64,000 bases of DNA from Marseilla massiliensis (GTDB taxonomy: Bacteria; Bacteroidota; Bacteroidia; Bacteroidales; Bacteroidaceae): the NCBI RefSeq assembly GCF_016899955.1, contig NZ_JACJJL010000005.1, positions 1 through 64,000 of the forward strand. Direction: 5' to 3'. Under the pieces are notes generated by a model that was not told where the DNA came from, did no database searches, and was given only the letters and a program-made list of their open reading frames with translations. Positions 47,410 through 57,080 of this stretch are shown piece by piece (the first letter of the stretch is position 1; every line of letters begins with the position of its first letter). Both the position numbers and the translations under genes were made by a program.

Positions 47410-50337
47410 TCAATACCACTGCACGGCATTGCTGTAGCTGCTGCGCTTGTCGTACTTGAGCACGTCGGTTAGCGTGGCTGCGTTGCAGCGGAACGAGAAG
47501 TTATAGCTTGTGTATGGCGACAATACAACCGAACACGACATGTTGAAGCAATGTAGGTCGCGGCCGAGTGATGCCGTGGTCATGGATATTTTCTTGTTCT
47601 CAAAGTCGTAACCAGACGAGAAGCTGATGTTCCATCCGTCGCTGAGGCGTATGTTGCCGCTGAAGTTCAGGGTCTGGGTGAACGCGTAGGGATAGCGCAT
47701 CTTGTCGTAATTGAAGTTGCCGCCCACGTCTTCGCGCATGGATATGCCATAGCCGAAGCTAAGCGACCATGGTATGCTGAACTTCATGTAGCCGTCCTCA
47801 TCGGTCTCGGCCTTGCCGGCATCTTTCTTCTTTGCCCCCCTCTGCCCCTCCTGCAGGGTCTTGTCCTCGTTGGTCTCAGGGTCGAGATAGTCTTCTTCCT
47901 CCTCGGCGGGCTTGTCTTCATCGTCGTCTTTCTTCACCTTCTCTCCCTTGAGCCACTTGATGAAGTTCATCACCTTGTTGTTGTCGAGTGTATAGGATAT
48001 GTTTTGCGACATGCCCTGGAAGCGTCCGAACTTGCCCTGGCTGTAGCGCGTCACGTGGTCGCTCACGCGCGGGTTGCCGTTCTCGTCGAGCTCGTAGGCG
48101 TATGTGGCAAAGGTGGCGTTGAGGTTGAAGGTGTAGTTCTTTGTCAGCTTCAGGCGCAGCCGGGTGTTCAGGTCGCTCCACGGCCTGATGTCGGTAGCCA
48201 TGTTGTACGACATGCTCGCCCCAAGCTCGTCGATGATGCTCACCTTCTTATACCCGGTTGAATCGTCGTCGGAGCGCAGCTTCATCTCAATGTTGTTTGA
48301 TATGTCTACCGATATGCTTCCCGTCTTGCCCCTGCCCGGCACTCCGAAGAGCCCGTTGGAATACGGCGAGTATTCCACCAGCGACACGTTGCCGTCGGCG
48401 TCGGTGCGCTGGTAAGTCTCATAGTAGCCGTAACGGCTTGCGCCGAAGTCGGGCGCATAGTTGAAGCTTACCTGCGGCGTGAACACGTGGCGGATGGCCA
48501 CAATCTTGTCGCCGAAGAGCTTGCGCCAAGGCACATACATGCCGTAGAGCTTGGTAGATGCCGACACGCTGAGGCGCCAGTTGTACAGGTTGTAGAATCC
48601 GTCGATGGTGTCGGTCACCTCACGCTGGTTCTCCGTGTCCCACGAACGCATTATCTTGTTGGTGTACATGCGGTCGGTGAACGTAAACTGCGGATTGATG
48701 TTCAGATAGTCGAAGAGCGTGAAATTGGCACTGATGGGTATGTTGTGCTGCATGCCGTTGCGCCAGTCGCGCGTAAGGCTGGAGTGCAGCAGCCTGTTTT
48801 CCTTTGTCGTTATAGAGTTGCTCAGCTGTCCGGTGTAGCTCAGCGATATCTTCTCGTACCACCGTTCCTTGCCTGCCATCTTCTTTCTCTTGAATGGGTA
48901 TATGCGGCTCAGCGAGATGTTCAGGTCGGGCAACGTGAGCGAGATGGTTGAGTCTTGCATGCGCTGGTTGAGGTTCATGGTGGTGCTCAGCGTCAGCCCG
49001 ATGTTTGAGAATGTGTTTGTCATGCTGACCGACGAGGTACGCGTGCTCTGCGTGTAGCTCTGCGGGTTGTACATGCTGGTCAGGTTGTTGCGCTCGTAGC
49101 TGCTCGTGGCGAAGTTGACACTTGCCGACAGCGTGCGGAAGGGGTTGGCCTTGGCGTCCTGGCGGTGGCTCCACTGTATCTTGAAGCTCGTCTGCTTTGA
49201 GTAGTCGGGCATGTTCTTCTCGCCGTTGATTGTGTTCTGGTAGCTGGCGTAGAAGCTGCCGCTGTAGCGGTAGCGCTTGCGGTAGTTGGAGGCTACCGAC
49301 AGTCCCCACGAGCCCTTGGTGTATATTTCGCCAAGCAACTTGAGGTCCATCTTGTCGCTGATGGCAAAGTAATAGCCTCCGTCGCGCAGATAGAAGCCAC
49401 GCTCGGTTTCGTCGCCATAGGTAGGCATGATGAATCCGCTTGAGTAGCTCTTGGTGAACGGGAAGAAGCCGTAGGGCACGGCAAGCGGCAGCGGCACGTC
49501 GGCGATGACAAGGTATGCCGGGCCGAACACCACGTCTTTGCCCGGGCGCACCTTTGCCCTCGACAGGGCTATGTAGAAGTCGGGGTGTGGCTGGTCGCAG
49601 GTGGTATAGCGGCCGTGCTGCAGGAAGAGCTCGCCCGACGATGCCCGCTTCGACAGCTCGCTGGTAAGGAATCCGTCTTGCTGGGCTGTATACACCTCGT
49701 TGATGAGTCCTTTCTTTGTCTTGAAGTTAAAAGCCATGGTGTCGCTCTCGTAGGTGTCGCTGCCCATGACAAACACCGGGGTGCCGAACATGGCACCCGA
49801 CGAATCGCGTGCGCCGGTGGCATGCACCAGACTGCTGTCCATCGACATGTATACCTTCTCGCTCGTGAGGTCCATGTTCTCATATTTCACGTGAGAATCG
49901 CCAAAGAGATAGGCCAGGCCCGTGGCGCCTTCGTATATCAGTGAGTCTTCGGCCGAGTAGACAACAGGGGCGTCGATGCCGTTTTTCTTCTGACGGTTAA
50001 GGCTATCGAAAGCCAGTGAGTCGTCGATAGCCTTATTATGATGGTATATGGCCAGTTGCAGCGAGTCCATCTTTGTTGTGTCGGGGCCCTGGGCGGCGGC
50101 GTCACTGCCGAGGGCCGTGGGTATTCTGGCTGAAACGCCCTGCAGCGATGCCAGGGCGCCCTTGTCGTAAAGCGACACAGGGGCCACATGCCTGAGCACA
50201 AGTGAGTCGCCTGCCTTGCTGCCTGAATCGGGGGCCGACACGGCCTGAACCGACCTGCCCATCGGGGCAAGCGGCACCCCCGCCATCACAAAAATGAAGG
50301 CGAAAAGCATCAAAAATATCAATGTCTTTTTTCTCAC
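47410..50337 (-). CDS. lptD: LPS-assembly outer-membrane protein LptD
   Basis: A 975-residue outer-membrane protein that inserts lipopolysaccharide into the outer leaflet. Signal sequence about 1-32, an OstA/LptA-like beta-jellyroll region (about 140-300: LAYLFGDSHVKYENMDL, GSDTYESDTMAFNFKTKKG), then a large barrel domain with VPYGFFPF early and many Tyr/Ser-rich strands up to the end. An acidic and Lys-rich insertion of about 50 residues near residue 810 (KKDDDEDKPAEEEEDYLDPE) is probably a surface loop or periplasmic spacer. The start is GTG at 50337; no in-frame ATG exists upstream before a stop, and the next ATG would cut into the signal peptide. Confidence 0.85.
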   Translation of the reverse strand: MRKKTLIFLMLFAFIFVMAGVPLAPMGRSVQAVSAPDSGSKAGDSLVLRHVAPVSLYDKGALASLQGVSARIPTALGSDAAAQGPDTTKMDSLQLAIYHHNKAIDDSLAFDSLNRQKKNGIDAPVVYSAEDSLIYEGATGLAYLFGDSHVKYENMDLTSEKVYMSMDSSLVHATGARDSSGAMFGTPVFVMGSDTYESDTMAFNFKTKKGLINEVYTAQQDGFLTSELSKRASSGELFLQHGRYTTCDQPHPDFYIALSRAKVRPGKDVVFGPAYLVIADVPLPLAVPYGFFPFTKSYSSGFIMPTYGDETERGFYLRDGGYYFAISDKMDLKLLGEIYTKGSWGLSVASNYRKRYRYSGSFYASYQNTINGEKNMPDYSKQTSFKIQWSHRQDAKANPFRTLSASVNFATSSYERNNLTSMYNPQSYTQSTRTSSVSMTNTFSNIGLTLSTTMNLNQRMQDSTISLTLPDLNISLSRIYPFKRKKMAGKERWYEKISLSYTGQLSNSITTKENRLLHSSLTRDWRNGMQHNIPISANFTLFDYLNINPQFTFTDRMYTNKIMRSWDTENQREVTDTIDGFYNLYNWRLSVSASTKLYGMYVPWRKLFGDKIVAIRHVFTPQVSFNYAPDFGASRYGYYETYQRTDADGNVSLVEYSPYSNGLFGVPGRGKTGSISVDISNNIEMKLRSDDDSTGYKKVSIIDELGASMSYNMATDIRPWSDLNTRLRLKLTKNYTFNLNATFATYAYELDENGNPRVSDHVTRYSQGKFGRFQGMSQNISYTLDNNKVMNFIKWLKGEKVKKDDDEDKPAEEEEDYLDPETNEDKTLQEGQRGAKKKDAGKAETDEDGYMKFSIPWSLSFGYGISMREDVGGNFNYDKMRYPYAFTQTLNFSGNIRLSDGWNISFSSGYDFENKKISMTTASLGRDLHCFNMSCSVVLSPYTSYNFSFRCNAATLTDVLKYDKRSSYSNAVQWY

Positions 50338-50342
50338 GGCTG

Positions 50343-50350
50343 CAAAATTA
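50343..50350 (-). promoter_or_regulatory. Possible -7 element next to the lptD start
   Basis: Minus strand TAATTTTG fits TAnnTTTG but ends only five bases before the GTG start, so a transcript from it would be almost leaderless. No TTG at -33. It may be a chance match. Confidence 0.25.
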
Positions 50351-50738
50351 ATTATAAAATGGCGAATAACACATTGCTTTCAAATATTTAACGTTAATGA
50401 GCCTGCGGTTTTGACTTAGCCCAACGCCGTGCTGCGCCACGGCCCGCGGGCGGCAGCCACGAGGGCATTGGCCACGGCAGCCGATGTGCACAGACGGCAC
50501 GCCGGTTGCCGGCAAGGGGACGGGAGCTATTTGGCGGCTTGGCAAAATGCAATCACATTCACCAGGCGGCCATGCTGACGCTGTGGGGGAACAATGGCTT
50601 TGGGGAGGTTTCCGGGCCGCAATTCTGGAAATGGCACAGCCACATCATTGCGCCACGCTACCGCCTTGATGGCAAGCGGGCTGCGTGACGGCAGACCACC
50701 GGGGCGGCCCGTGGCAGGGCCGCCAACCGAGCCTGGGC

Positions 50739-50826
50739 GCAAGACGGGCCGTATGGCCTTGCAAAACGGCCCGTTCGGTGGTGCAAAACGGGCCATATTG
50801 CAATGTCAAACGGCACATATTGAAAA
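50739..50826. repeat. 22-bp unit intergenic repeat, copy 4 (four units)
   Basis: Units start at 50739, 50761, 50783 and 50805, exactly 22 bases apart: GCAAGACGGGCCGTATGG, GCAAAACGGCCCGTTCGG, GCAAAACGGGCCATATTG and GTCAAACGGCACATATTG. This is the best-conserved copy in the window. Confidence 0.82.
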
Positions 50827-51257
50827 CCGACGGCACTGATGCAGAAAGACTGAAAGTAAAGTCGTAGGTGAAAGCGCTTGCCGGGTGGAGTTAAGATGCC
50901 GGAAAAACAGCGCAACAGAGCGGTTTGCCTGTTCCCGCAACAATTGCATTGTGTTGCCGCCGTGATTGGCCGCCCATGCGGCCCAAGGAGCAACGGGCCA
51001 ACGCAAGGCATGGTTGCCGGCAAGAGACAGGCTATGGGATGGTGGCTGGCGGGAGGCACGGCAGCAGGCAGGATGGCATAAATGGCATTGGCCTGCGGCT
51101 GCACGCGGGCTATAAACGGGCAAGGCCATCACAACCGTATGGCCTTGCTCAACGTGGGATGGCAGCCTGGCGAGGCCCTTGACTGTCAACTCCGCCTACC
51201 GCAACGGGAGGCAAGCGGAAGGCAAGGGCCGCCAGTGGGGGCTGAAACAAGCCCCCG

Positions 51258-51803
51258 TCACTCAAACATCGAGGCCCATCGCATAAACCGCCCCAAGCCT
51301 TCGTCACCAAACTTCGACAGACTCTTGGCTGCCTGCTCGACAGTGCGCACACGGTCGGGGTGCGACTTTGAGAAGAACTTGTCGGCATAACAAACCACCT
51401 GTTCCGTAAGCGTCAGCGGCAGATAGTCTTGTGGCGGGAGCGGCAATCGCTGCTCCTCTACCTGCCTACGGCTTATGCCTGCCCCGGTGTGGCGCTCGCA
51501 CACGCTGGCGTAGTCGGGCCATCCCTCTGCCCTTACTATGGCTGCCCCGCAAATGCCGTGGCGTATGTAAGGCTCCGTTCCGTGGCAGTGGATGCTCGGG
51601 GCGTCGGTCATGAAGATGCCAATGTCGTGAAGCATGGCGCAGTCTTCAACAAACTGGGCGTCGAGACCCAGCTCGGGGTGCTTCTTCACTATGGCCAAGG
51701 CGCGGTCGGCAACGTCGCGGCTGTGCCTCAACAACAGCCTGCGCAACTCGTTGTCTTCGGGATAACACTTGTTTATGATGTCTGTCACAAATTGTGATTG
51801 CAT
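51258..51803 (-). CDS. HD-domain phosphohydrolase-like protein
   Basis: A 181-residue cytosolic HD-domain protein. The frame is open to 51992, but ATG 51803 is chosen: upstream residues are Cys/Arg-rich and unlike any protein, and MQSQFVTDIINKCYPEDNELR is a normal start. HD ligands are His near 29 (LLRHSRDVADRAL) and the His-Asp pair in CAMLHDIGIF near 54; further conserved residues are in RHGICGAAIV and VVCYADKFFSKSHP. Such single-domain HD proteins hydrolyse phosphate esters of nucleotides or related compounds; the substrate is not known. Confidence 0.8.
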   Translation of the reverse strand: MQSQFVTDIINKCYPEDNELRRLLLRHSRDVADRALAIVKKHPELGLDAQFVEDCAMLHDIGIFMTDAPSIHCHGTEPYIRHGICGAAIVRAEGWPDYASVCERHTGAGISRRQVEEQRLPLPPQDYLPLTLTEQVVCYADKFFSKSHPDRVRTVEQAAKSLSKFGDEGLGRFMRWASMFE

Positions 51804-52038
51804 AACTGATATGATTGCTGTATGTTGGTTTTTGTCAACTGTTAACTGCAGCCTGCAGCTCCTGGTAGCAGCCGTTGTCAGACTATATCGCGGCAGCCGG
51901 GCAAAGACGGCAGCCGGGAACCGCCCCGCGCAGTGTGGCATCATGCGGCCCGACGCCGCACGACAGCCACATGGCAGGCTGCAGCCACACACCGCAAGGC
52001 ACGGTTCCCGACTTCATTGCGCCGGCCACAGCCGGGCG

Positions 52039-53814
52039 TTAATCCTTGTCGCGCTCTATCCAGCCGAGTATGTCGCCACGGCGAACGTTGGCTCCCTGGC
52101 GTGCGGTGACCTCAACCAGCTTGCCGCCGAGGTCGGATGGCACCGGCACAATCTCGCCCCACTTGGCCTGGATGTAACAGAAAGTGTCGCCCTCCTTGTA
52201 GTGCTGTCCGATGAACGGCTCGAGGCAAGGAGCACACTCGCTGGCGCCGCCAAACTCGTAATACAGGTGTCCGCCCAACGGGGCCACTATGGCATCGGCC
52301 TTGGCATGCTTCAGGGCAGCCAGTTGCTCGGGCGTCAGCTGTGAGCCGAGGCGCGCGTCCTTGGCCTTCTGCAGGTCGACAAGGAAGTTTTTCTTGGCCT
52401 GTCCGCTCTTGTAGTTGCGGTACTGCTCGGGGTGCATGGCCAGTTCGAAGAGCTCTTCGTCGTCGGGTCCTGCCTCCCACCCGTTCTTCTGCATCTCTTC
52501 GCGGAAGCCGTCGAGGGCGTCGGGCAGCAGCGTGTGCGGGTCGTCGTCTGTAAACTTGCGGCCTTGCTTCTCGGCCAGGGCGATGAGCTCCGGGTCGATG
52601 GTTCCGGGCACCTTGCCGCTCTTGCCGAGTATCATGCCCCACATTGAGTCGTCCATCATCACGAAGCGGCCCTTGCCCTGGGTCAGGGTGAGCAGGTTCA
52701 TCAGGGCGATGTTCTTTACATACTGCGAGAACGGCGTGACCAGTGGCGGGTAACCAACGCGAGGCCATACATAGGCCACCTCGTCGAACAACTTGACCAG
52801 CATGTCGTCCATGCTCAGCTCTTTCTCGCCTTTGCCGCGCAATATGCCGTTGATGACGTTGCGTATGCCACCCATGTCGGCCATCATCGAGCCCATCATG
52901 CCGCCGGGCAGTCCGCAACCGAGCAACAACGAAGACATGTGCTTGTTGGCCGGGTTGATGAAATAGCCCAACCACTCGTCGATGAACTCCTGTGTGAGCG
53001 AGCGGGCCTGCATGTATGCGTTCATGTTAATCTCTGGAACGTCGAAGCCTTCGTTCTTTAGCATGCTCTGCACAGATATGATGTCCGGGTGAACCTTGCC
53101 CCAGCTGAGCGGCTCGATGGCCGTGTCGATGATGTCGGCACCGTTGTTGCACACCTCAAGTATCGAGGCCATGGACAGGCCGGGGCCCGAATGGCCGTGG
53201 TACTGTATGATTATGTCGGGGTGCTTTGTCTTGATAGCCTTGGTCAGGGCGCCCAGCATGGCTGGCTGACCTATTCCGGCCATATCCTTGAGGCATATCT
53301 CGGGGGCGCCGGCCTCTATCAGCTGGTCGGCTATGTTGCTGTAGTATTCAACCGTATGTATGGGCGATGTGGTGATGCAGAGCGTGCCCTGGGGGGTCAT
53401 GCCGGCCTCGGCTGCCCACTTGATGCTCGGTATGATGTTGCGCACATCGTTGAGACCGCAGAATATTCGGGGTATGTCGACACCCTGGGCATGCTTCACC
53501 CGGTACATCAGACGGCGCACGTCGTCGGGCACAGGATACATTCTCAGGGCATTGAGGCCGCGGTCAAGCATGTGGGTCTTGATGCCGACTTCATTGAATG
53601 GCTTGCAAAATGCTCTCACGGCTGCATTAGGGTTCTCACCGGCAAGCAGGTTGACTTGCTCAAATGCACCGCCGTTGGTCTCCACACGGGCAAAGCAGCC
53701 CATGTCAATTATGACTGGAGCGATGCGCTCCAACTGGTCCTTGCGTGGCTGGAACTTTCCGGAAGATTGCCACATGTCGCGGTAAACGAGACTGAACTGG
53801 ATTCTTTTCTTCAT
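52039..53814 (-). CDS. Carboxyltransferase/biotin-domain protein (oxaloacetate decarboxylase alpha or pyruvate carboxylase B type)
   Basis: A 591-residue protein. Residues 1-290 form the carboxyltransferase TIM barrel: SLVYRDMWQSSGKF (matching the R-D-x-x-Q-S part of TLRDxxQS), IFCGLNDVRNI, the lysine in CLKDMAGIG and the metal pair in YHGHSGPG. A PYC_OADA-type helical domain follows, and residues about 510-591 form a biotinyl-like domain. Normal partners transfer CO2 between biotin and pyruvate/oxaloacetate. Two departures: the start lacks the usual D-T-T before L-R-D, and the presumed biotin lysine (Lys 551) reads A-K-W instead of M-K-M. No membrane beta subunit or biotin carboxylase gene is nearby, so its reaction remains uncertain. 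Confidence 0.8.
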   Translation of the reverse strand: MKKRIQFSLVYRDMWQSSGKFQPRKDQLERIAPVIIDMGCFARVETNGGAFEQVNLLAGENPNAAVRAFCKPFNEVGIKTHMLDRGLNALRMYPVPDDVRRLMYRVKHAQGVDIPRIFCGLNDVRNIIPSIKWAAEAGMTPQGTLCITTSPIHTVEYYSNIADQLIEAGAPEICLKDMAGIGQPAMLGALTKAIKTKHPDIIIQYHGHSGPGLSMASILEVCNNGADIIDTAIEPLSWGKVHPDIISVQSMLKNEGFDVPEINMNAYMQARSLTQEFIDEWLGYFINPANKHMSSLLLGCGLPGGMMGSMMADMGGIRNVINGILRGKGEKELSMDDMLVKLFDEVAYVWPRVGYPPLVTPFSQYVKNIALMNLLTLTQGKGRFVMMDDSMWGMILGKSGKVPGTIDPELIALAEKQGRKFTDDDPHTLLPDALDGFREEMQKNGWEAGPDDEELFELAMHPEQYRNYKSGQAKKNFLVDLQKAKDARLGSQLTPEQLAALKHAKADAIVAPLGGHLYYEFGGASECAPCLEPFIGQHYKEGDTFCYIQAKWGEIVPVPSDLGGKLVEVTARQGANVRRGDILGWIERDKD

Positions 53815-54157
53815 AACCTTTTCCTTAATTTAAACCGTGATACTTACCCACCGGCCGCACAAGCGCTTCATAGGTTGGCAATCATGCGGCCACGTGGCTG
53901 GCGGAAAGACATTAACCCAAGTGCACAGAGGGTAATCTGAAGGCACATGGCGCAATGGCCTATCCGATTGCAAATATAGGAATTATTATTTGAAAAGCAT
54001 AAAAGGTAGGCGTTTATTTTGCCTGTCGGTTGTAAATAAATCGGTAAAAGATACAATGCAAACAGTATGTGGCGTGGTTCTGCCACCCCGGCTTGGCATT
54101 CCGGTGCACTGCCGCCGGGCATTAATGCGGCGCAATATGAGCCCACAGCGGGCTGCG
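53815..54157. other. Intergenic region, with one promoter-like element
   Basis: Between the patatin stop and the carboxyltransferase gene start, both minus strand. A -7 match (TATATTTG on the minus strand) lies at 53978-53971, giving a leader of about 155 bases. Nothing else is recognised. Confidence 0.45.
53971..53978 (-). promoter_or_regulatory. -7 element upstream of the carboxyltransferase gene
   Basis: Minus strand TATATTTG fits TAnnTTTG; no -33 TTG at the right distance. Confidence 0.35.
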
Positions 54158-56434
54158 TCAGAACTCATAGCCGAGGTTGAGGTAGAAAAACACGCGGCGC
54201 GTCTTGCTCGAGTAACCGATGTTTGCATTGACGGGGCCGAACATGGAATTGTATGCCCACGACAGCTGGTAGCCGTGCAACAGCGGGCTGTCAATGAGAT
54301 TGCGTATCTTGCCTGAGTTGAGCGCAAACGCCGCTCGGGCTATCAGGTAGTTGTTGTCCATGATGCGCTGCTGCAGTTTTATGCCTGTAGCCACAAAGGC
54401 GTTGTCAGCCACCTCGATGTTGCCGATGCCGGCAAAGGGCAGCTGCTGCTCCACGTAATGGCCGGCATAGTCGCCGCCAATGAAGTTGCTCAGGCACCAC
54501 GGCATCTCGTTGCCGAGCAATATGCGCCCATACACGGCCGGCTGGAGCGTCAGGCGGTCGGTCAGCCGCACGGCAAAACGCCACCGTCCGTTGACGACAT
54601 GGACGGGGGAAGACGAGCGGTAGTGGACGAAGTCGTCGGTATACATTGAGTAGCCGGCCTCGAGCGAAGCGCCATGGGTGGTGAAATAACGGTCGTTCTC
54701 TGAGTTGTAGTTCAGCCAGAGGTTGTAGCTGTACAGATGCTCGTCGCCGAACACCATGTCGCTGAACTCGTCGCCGATGAGCATTGTGCCGTAATTGAAG
54801 TTCTCCCAGCGCGCGGCCAGGTCGAGGGTGAAGTTGCGGAGGTTGAAGCTTATTATGCCCAACTTTACCGAATGGTAATCGTATGTCACGTTAAAGTCGC
54901 GCTTGCCGCCGTTGTAGATGTTGATGTCGTTGTAGCGGAATGTGTAGTCCAGCGTCCAGTTGCGCCTGTTGGCTGGCATCACCGTGGCCGACACGTTGGC
55001 CATGTAGCGCCGCCCGAGCCTGCCGGTTACCGACACCTCGACAGGCAGCCGGATAGGCAGCCGGAAGTCGCTGTTGGCCTGCAGGGCCACGGTCTCTTCC
55101 GTATCGAACCTAACACCAAGGTTGAGCTGGGTCATCTTGCGCCTTCCGGCCACGATGCGGAGCCAGTAGCCGCCTGCCATCTGGCGCAGTGAGTATTCTG
55201 CCGATGAGTACATCAGGTCTGAACGGAGCGACACCATGACGCTCTCGAGTGTCTCATGGCTCACGCTGTCGCCCTCGACAAGTCCGAACTTGCGCGTGAT
55301 GTAGCTGCTGTCCGCTTGGTTCACACCTTCAAAGTCGACCTCGGCGAGTTTCATGCGCTGAGGCTTGAATACCGCGGCCGCACGGTGCAAGCGCCTCGGC
55401 ACGTAAGAAGAGTCAAGCCCTATGGCGCGCTTGAGGGCCATGAGCGAATCCCATTGGGCCATGGCGGCCTGCTCGCCGAGGGTTATCAGCGAGTCGACGG
55501 CGCTTGGCGAGAAACTCTTCGACGAGTAGTCTTTGGTGTCTACGGCTATCTGCACGTCGGTATGGCCTACGTTATCGTCAAACTTGTTCTTCACACTGAA
55601 GTCTACCAGCTGCATGATAATGTCGACGGCAGTGTTCAATTCCTTTGATGAGCGGGCGGGCTTCTGCAGCGTCACGCCTATCACGACATCGGCGCCCATG
55701 TCAAGGGCCACGTCTACGGGGTAGTTGTTCTTCAGCCCTCCGTCGACAAGCACCATCGAATCAATCCTCACCGGGGTGAAGACGCCTGGTATTGCCATGC
55801 TCGCACGCATGGCCTGCGACAGCCATCCGCTGCGGAAAACCACCTCAGAGTAGTCCACCATGTCGGTAGCCACACAGGCAAACGGTATGGGCAGGTTCCT
55901 GAAGTCGATGGAGTCGTGGTAGCCAACGGTGAGCCACGAGAAGAGGTTTGAGAGGTTGTGGCCCGACACAAGCCCGCCCTCGGGCATCAGGCCGGTGGTT
56001 CGGATGATTGGACGGGACAAGAGGTAGGTTCCCTGGTTGTATCGTTCACGCATGCTCTGGTTGCGTGGCTCAACCATGTCGGACAAGAGGTAGCGCCAGT
56101 CTTGGCAGCGCACGAGTGAGTCGAGCGTAGGCGCGTCGTAGCCGATGGCATACAGTCCGCCCACTATTGCGCCCATGCTGGTGCCTACGACGTAGTCGAC
56201 GGGTATGCCGGCGCGCTCAATCACCTTCAAGACCCCGATGTGGGCCATGCCCTTGGCGCCACCGCCGCTGAGCACCACCGCCACCTTCTTGCGCTCGCCG
56301 GCAAACGAGCATAGAGCGAAAAGAACGGCGAAGAGCAGCGACAACGCCCTCAAGCCACCACGTGATGACAGACACGGCGACTTTGACACGCTGGCGATGC
56401 ATGCGCTATGTTGGTGTATTACCGGCATATACAA
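54158..56434 (-). CDS. Patatin-like phospholipase with POTRA and outer-membrane barrel (type Vd secretion form)
   Basis: A 758-residue protein. After a hydrophobic signal (about 28-45) comes a patatin domain (50-300): oxyanion motif VVLSGGGAKGMAHIGVL, nucleophile Ser in GTSMGAIVGG near residue 85 and the dyad Asp in VDGGLKNNYPVDVA near 230. A POTRA-like domain (about 360-425) and a C-terminal barrel (430-758) ending in FFYLNLGYEF follow. This fusion is the type Vd autotransporter layout known from PlpD and FplA, where the barrel places a phospholipase A1 at the surface. Start: the first ATG gives an unusually long n-region; no better start was found. It lies 115 bases after queF on the same strand. 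Confidence 0.88.
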   Translation of the reverse strand: MYMPVIHQHSACIASVSKSPCLSSRGGLRALSLLFAVLFALCSFAGERKKVAVVLSGGGAKGMAHIGVLKVIERAGIPVDYVVGTSMGAIVGGLYAIGYDAPTLDSLVRCQDWRYLLSDMVEPRNQSMRERYNQGTYLLSRPIIRTTGLMPEGGLVSGHNLSNLFSWLTVGYHDSIDFRNLPIPFACVATDMVDYSEVVFRSGWLSQAMRASMAIPGVFTPVRIDSMVLVDGGLKNNYPVDVALDMGADVVIGVTLQKPARSSKELNTAVDIIMQLVDFSVKNKFDDNVGHTDVQIAVDTKDYSSKSFSPSAVDSLITLGEQAAMAQWDSLMALKRAIGLDSSYVPRRLHRAAAVFKPQRMKLAEVDFEGVNQADSSYITRKFGLVEGDSVSHETLESVMVSLRSDLMYSSAEYSLRQMAGGYWLRIVAGRRKMTQLNLGVRFDTEETVALQANSDFRLPIRLPVEVSVTGRLGRRYMANVSATVMPANRRNWTLDYTFRYNDINIYNGGKRDFNVTYDYHSVKLGIISFNLRNFTLDLAARWENFNYGTMLIGDEFSDMVFGDEHLYSYNLWLNYNSENDRYFTTHGASLEAGYSMYTDDFVHYRSSSPVHVVNGRWRFAVRLTDRLTLQPAVYGRILLGNEMPWCLSNFIGGDYAGHYVEQQLPFAGIGNIEVADNAFVATGIKLQQRIMDNNYLIARAAFALNSGKIRNLIDSPLLHGYQLSWAYNSMFGPVNANIGYSSKTRRVFFYLNLGYEF

Positions 56435-56549
56435 CTATTATATGTTTGGTGAATGGCTCCGGCCTGAACAGCTCCTGAGGCTCGCCAGATGGGCTGGCGG
56501 GGCACTTGCTGTGTGCAAAGGCCTGCCGGCATTTTGCCGACAGCCCTCT

Positions 56550-57041
56550 CTACGGCCTCGACGGAACCGGCGTTCCGCCATAGTATTCCAGCCTTCGCTC
56601 TGCCATAGCCTCATACTTGGTGCCTGGCATGCCGTAGTTGGCGTATGGATGGATGCTTATTCCGCCGCGCGGAGTGAACAGACCGGTCACCTCGATGTAC
56701 TTGGGCTGCATGAGCTTTACGAGGTCTTTCATTATTATGTTTACGCAGTCTTCGTGGAAATCGCCGTGGTTGCGGAAACTGAACAGGTATAGTTTCAGGC
56801 TCTTGCTTTCCACCATGCGCTCTCCCGGGATATACATTATGCGTATTTCGGCAAAGTCCGGCTGCCCGGTTATCGGGCAGAGAGAAGTGAACTCGGGGCA
56901 GTTGAACTGCACCCAATAGTCGTTTTCCGGATGCTTGTTGACGAAAGTCTCAAGCACTTCCGGTGCATAGTCCATCGAATATTTTGTTTTCGAACCGAGA
57001 GCATGCAGCCCTTCGGTTGTCCTGTTGCCTGAATCAGCCAT
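56550..57041 (-). CDS. queF: NADPH-dependent 7-cyano-7-deazaguanine reductase
   Basis: A 163-residue cytosolic enzyme of the short (unimodular) QueF type that reduces preQ0 to preQ1 in queuosine synthesis. Catalytic Cys 55 in [13 protein letters not shown] forms the thioimide with preQ0, Asp 62 follows, the family motif [21 protein letters not shown] spans residues 78-98 with Glu 78 and His 96/Glu 97 as substrate ligands. Length is standard. It is the second gene after the riboswitch-controlled transporter, with a 39-base gap, so both are probably controlled by preQ1. Confidence 0.96.
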   Translation of the reverse strand: MADSGNRTTEGLHALGSKTKYSMDYAPEVLETFVNKHPENDYWVQFNCPEFTSLCPITGQPDFAEIRIMYIPGERMVESKSLKLYLFSFRNHGDFHEDCVNIIMKDLVKLMQPKYIEVTGLFTPRGGISIHPYANYGMPGTKYEAMAERRLEYYGGTPVPSRP

Positions 57042-57080
57042 TGCCTTAAGTATGTTTTATAATGTTGTCTTGGCGCTTCA

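Larger units (their letters stand above)
50338..51257. other. Long intergenic region without a gene
   Basis: About 920 bases between the HD-domain gene and lptD, both on the minus strand. The short frames present translate to Arg/Pro/Cys-rich sequence with no domain and do not look coding. Repeat copy 4 is the only clear element. Confidence 0.6.

Noticed and set aside
50739..50826. CRISPR array
   Set aside because: The units are only 22 bases and directly joined, conserved across most of their length, with no unique spacers of constant length and no cas genes nearby.
51804..51992. N-terminal extension of the HD-domain protein
   Set aside because: The 63 extra codons are Cys/Arg-rich like the surrounding non-coding sequence and match no domain.
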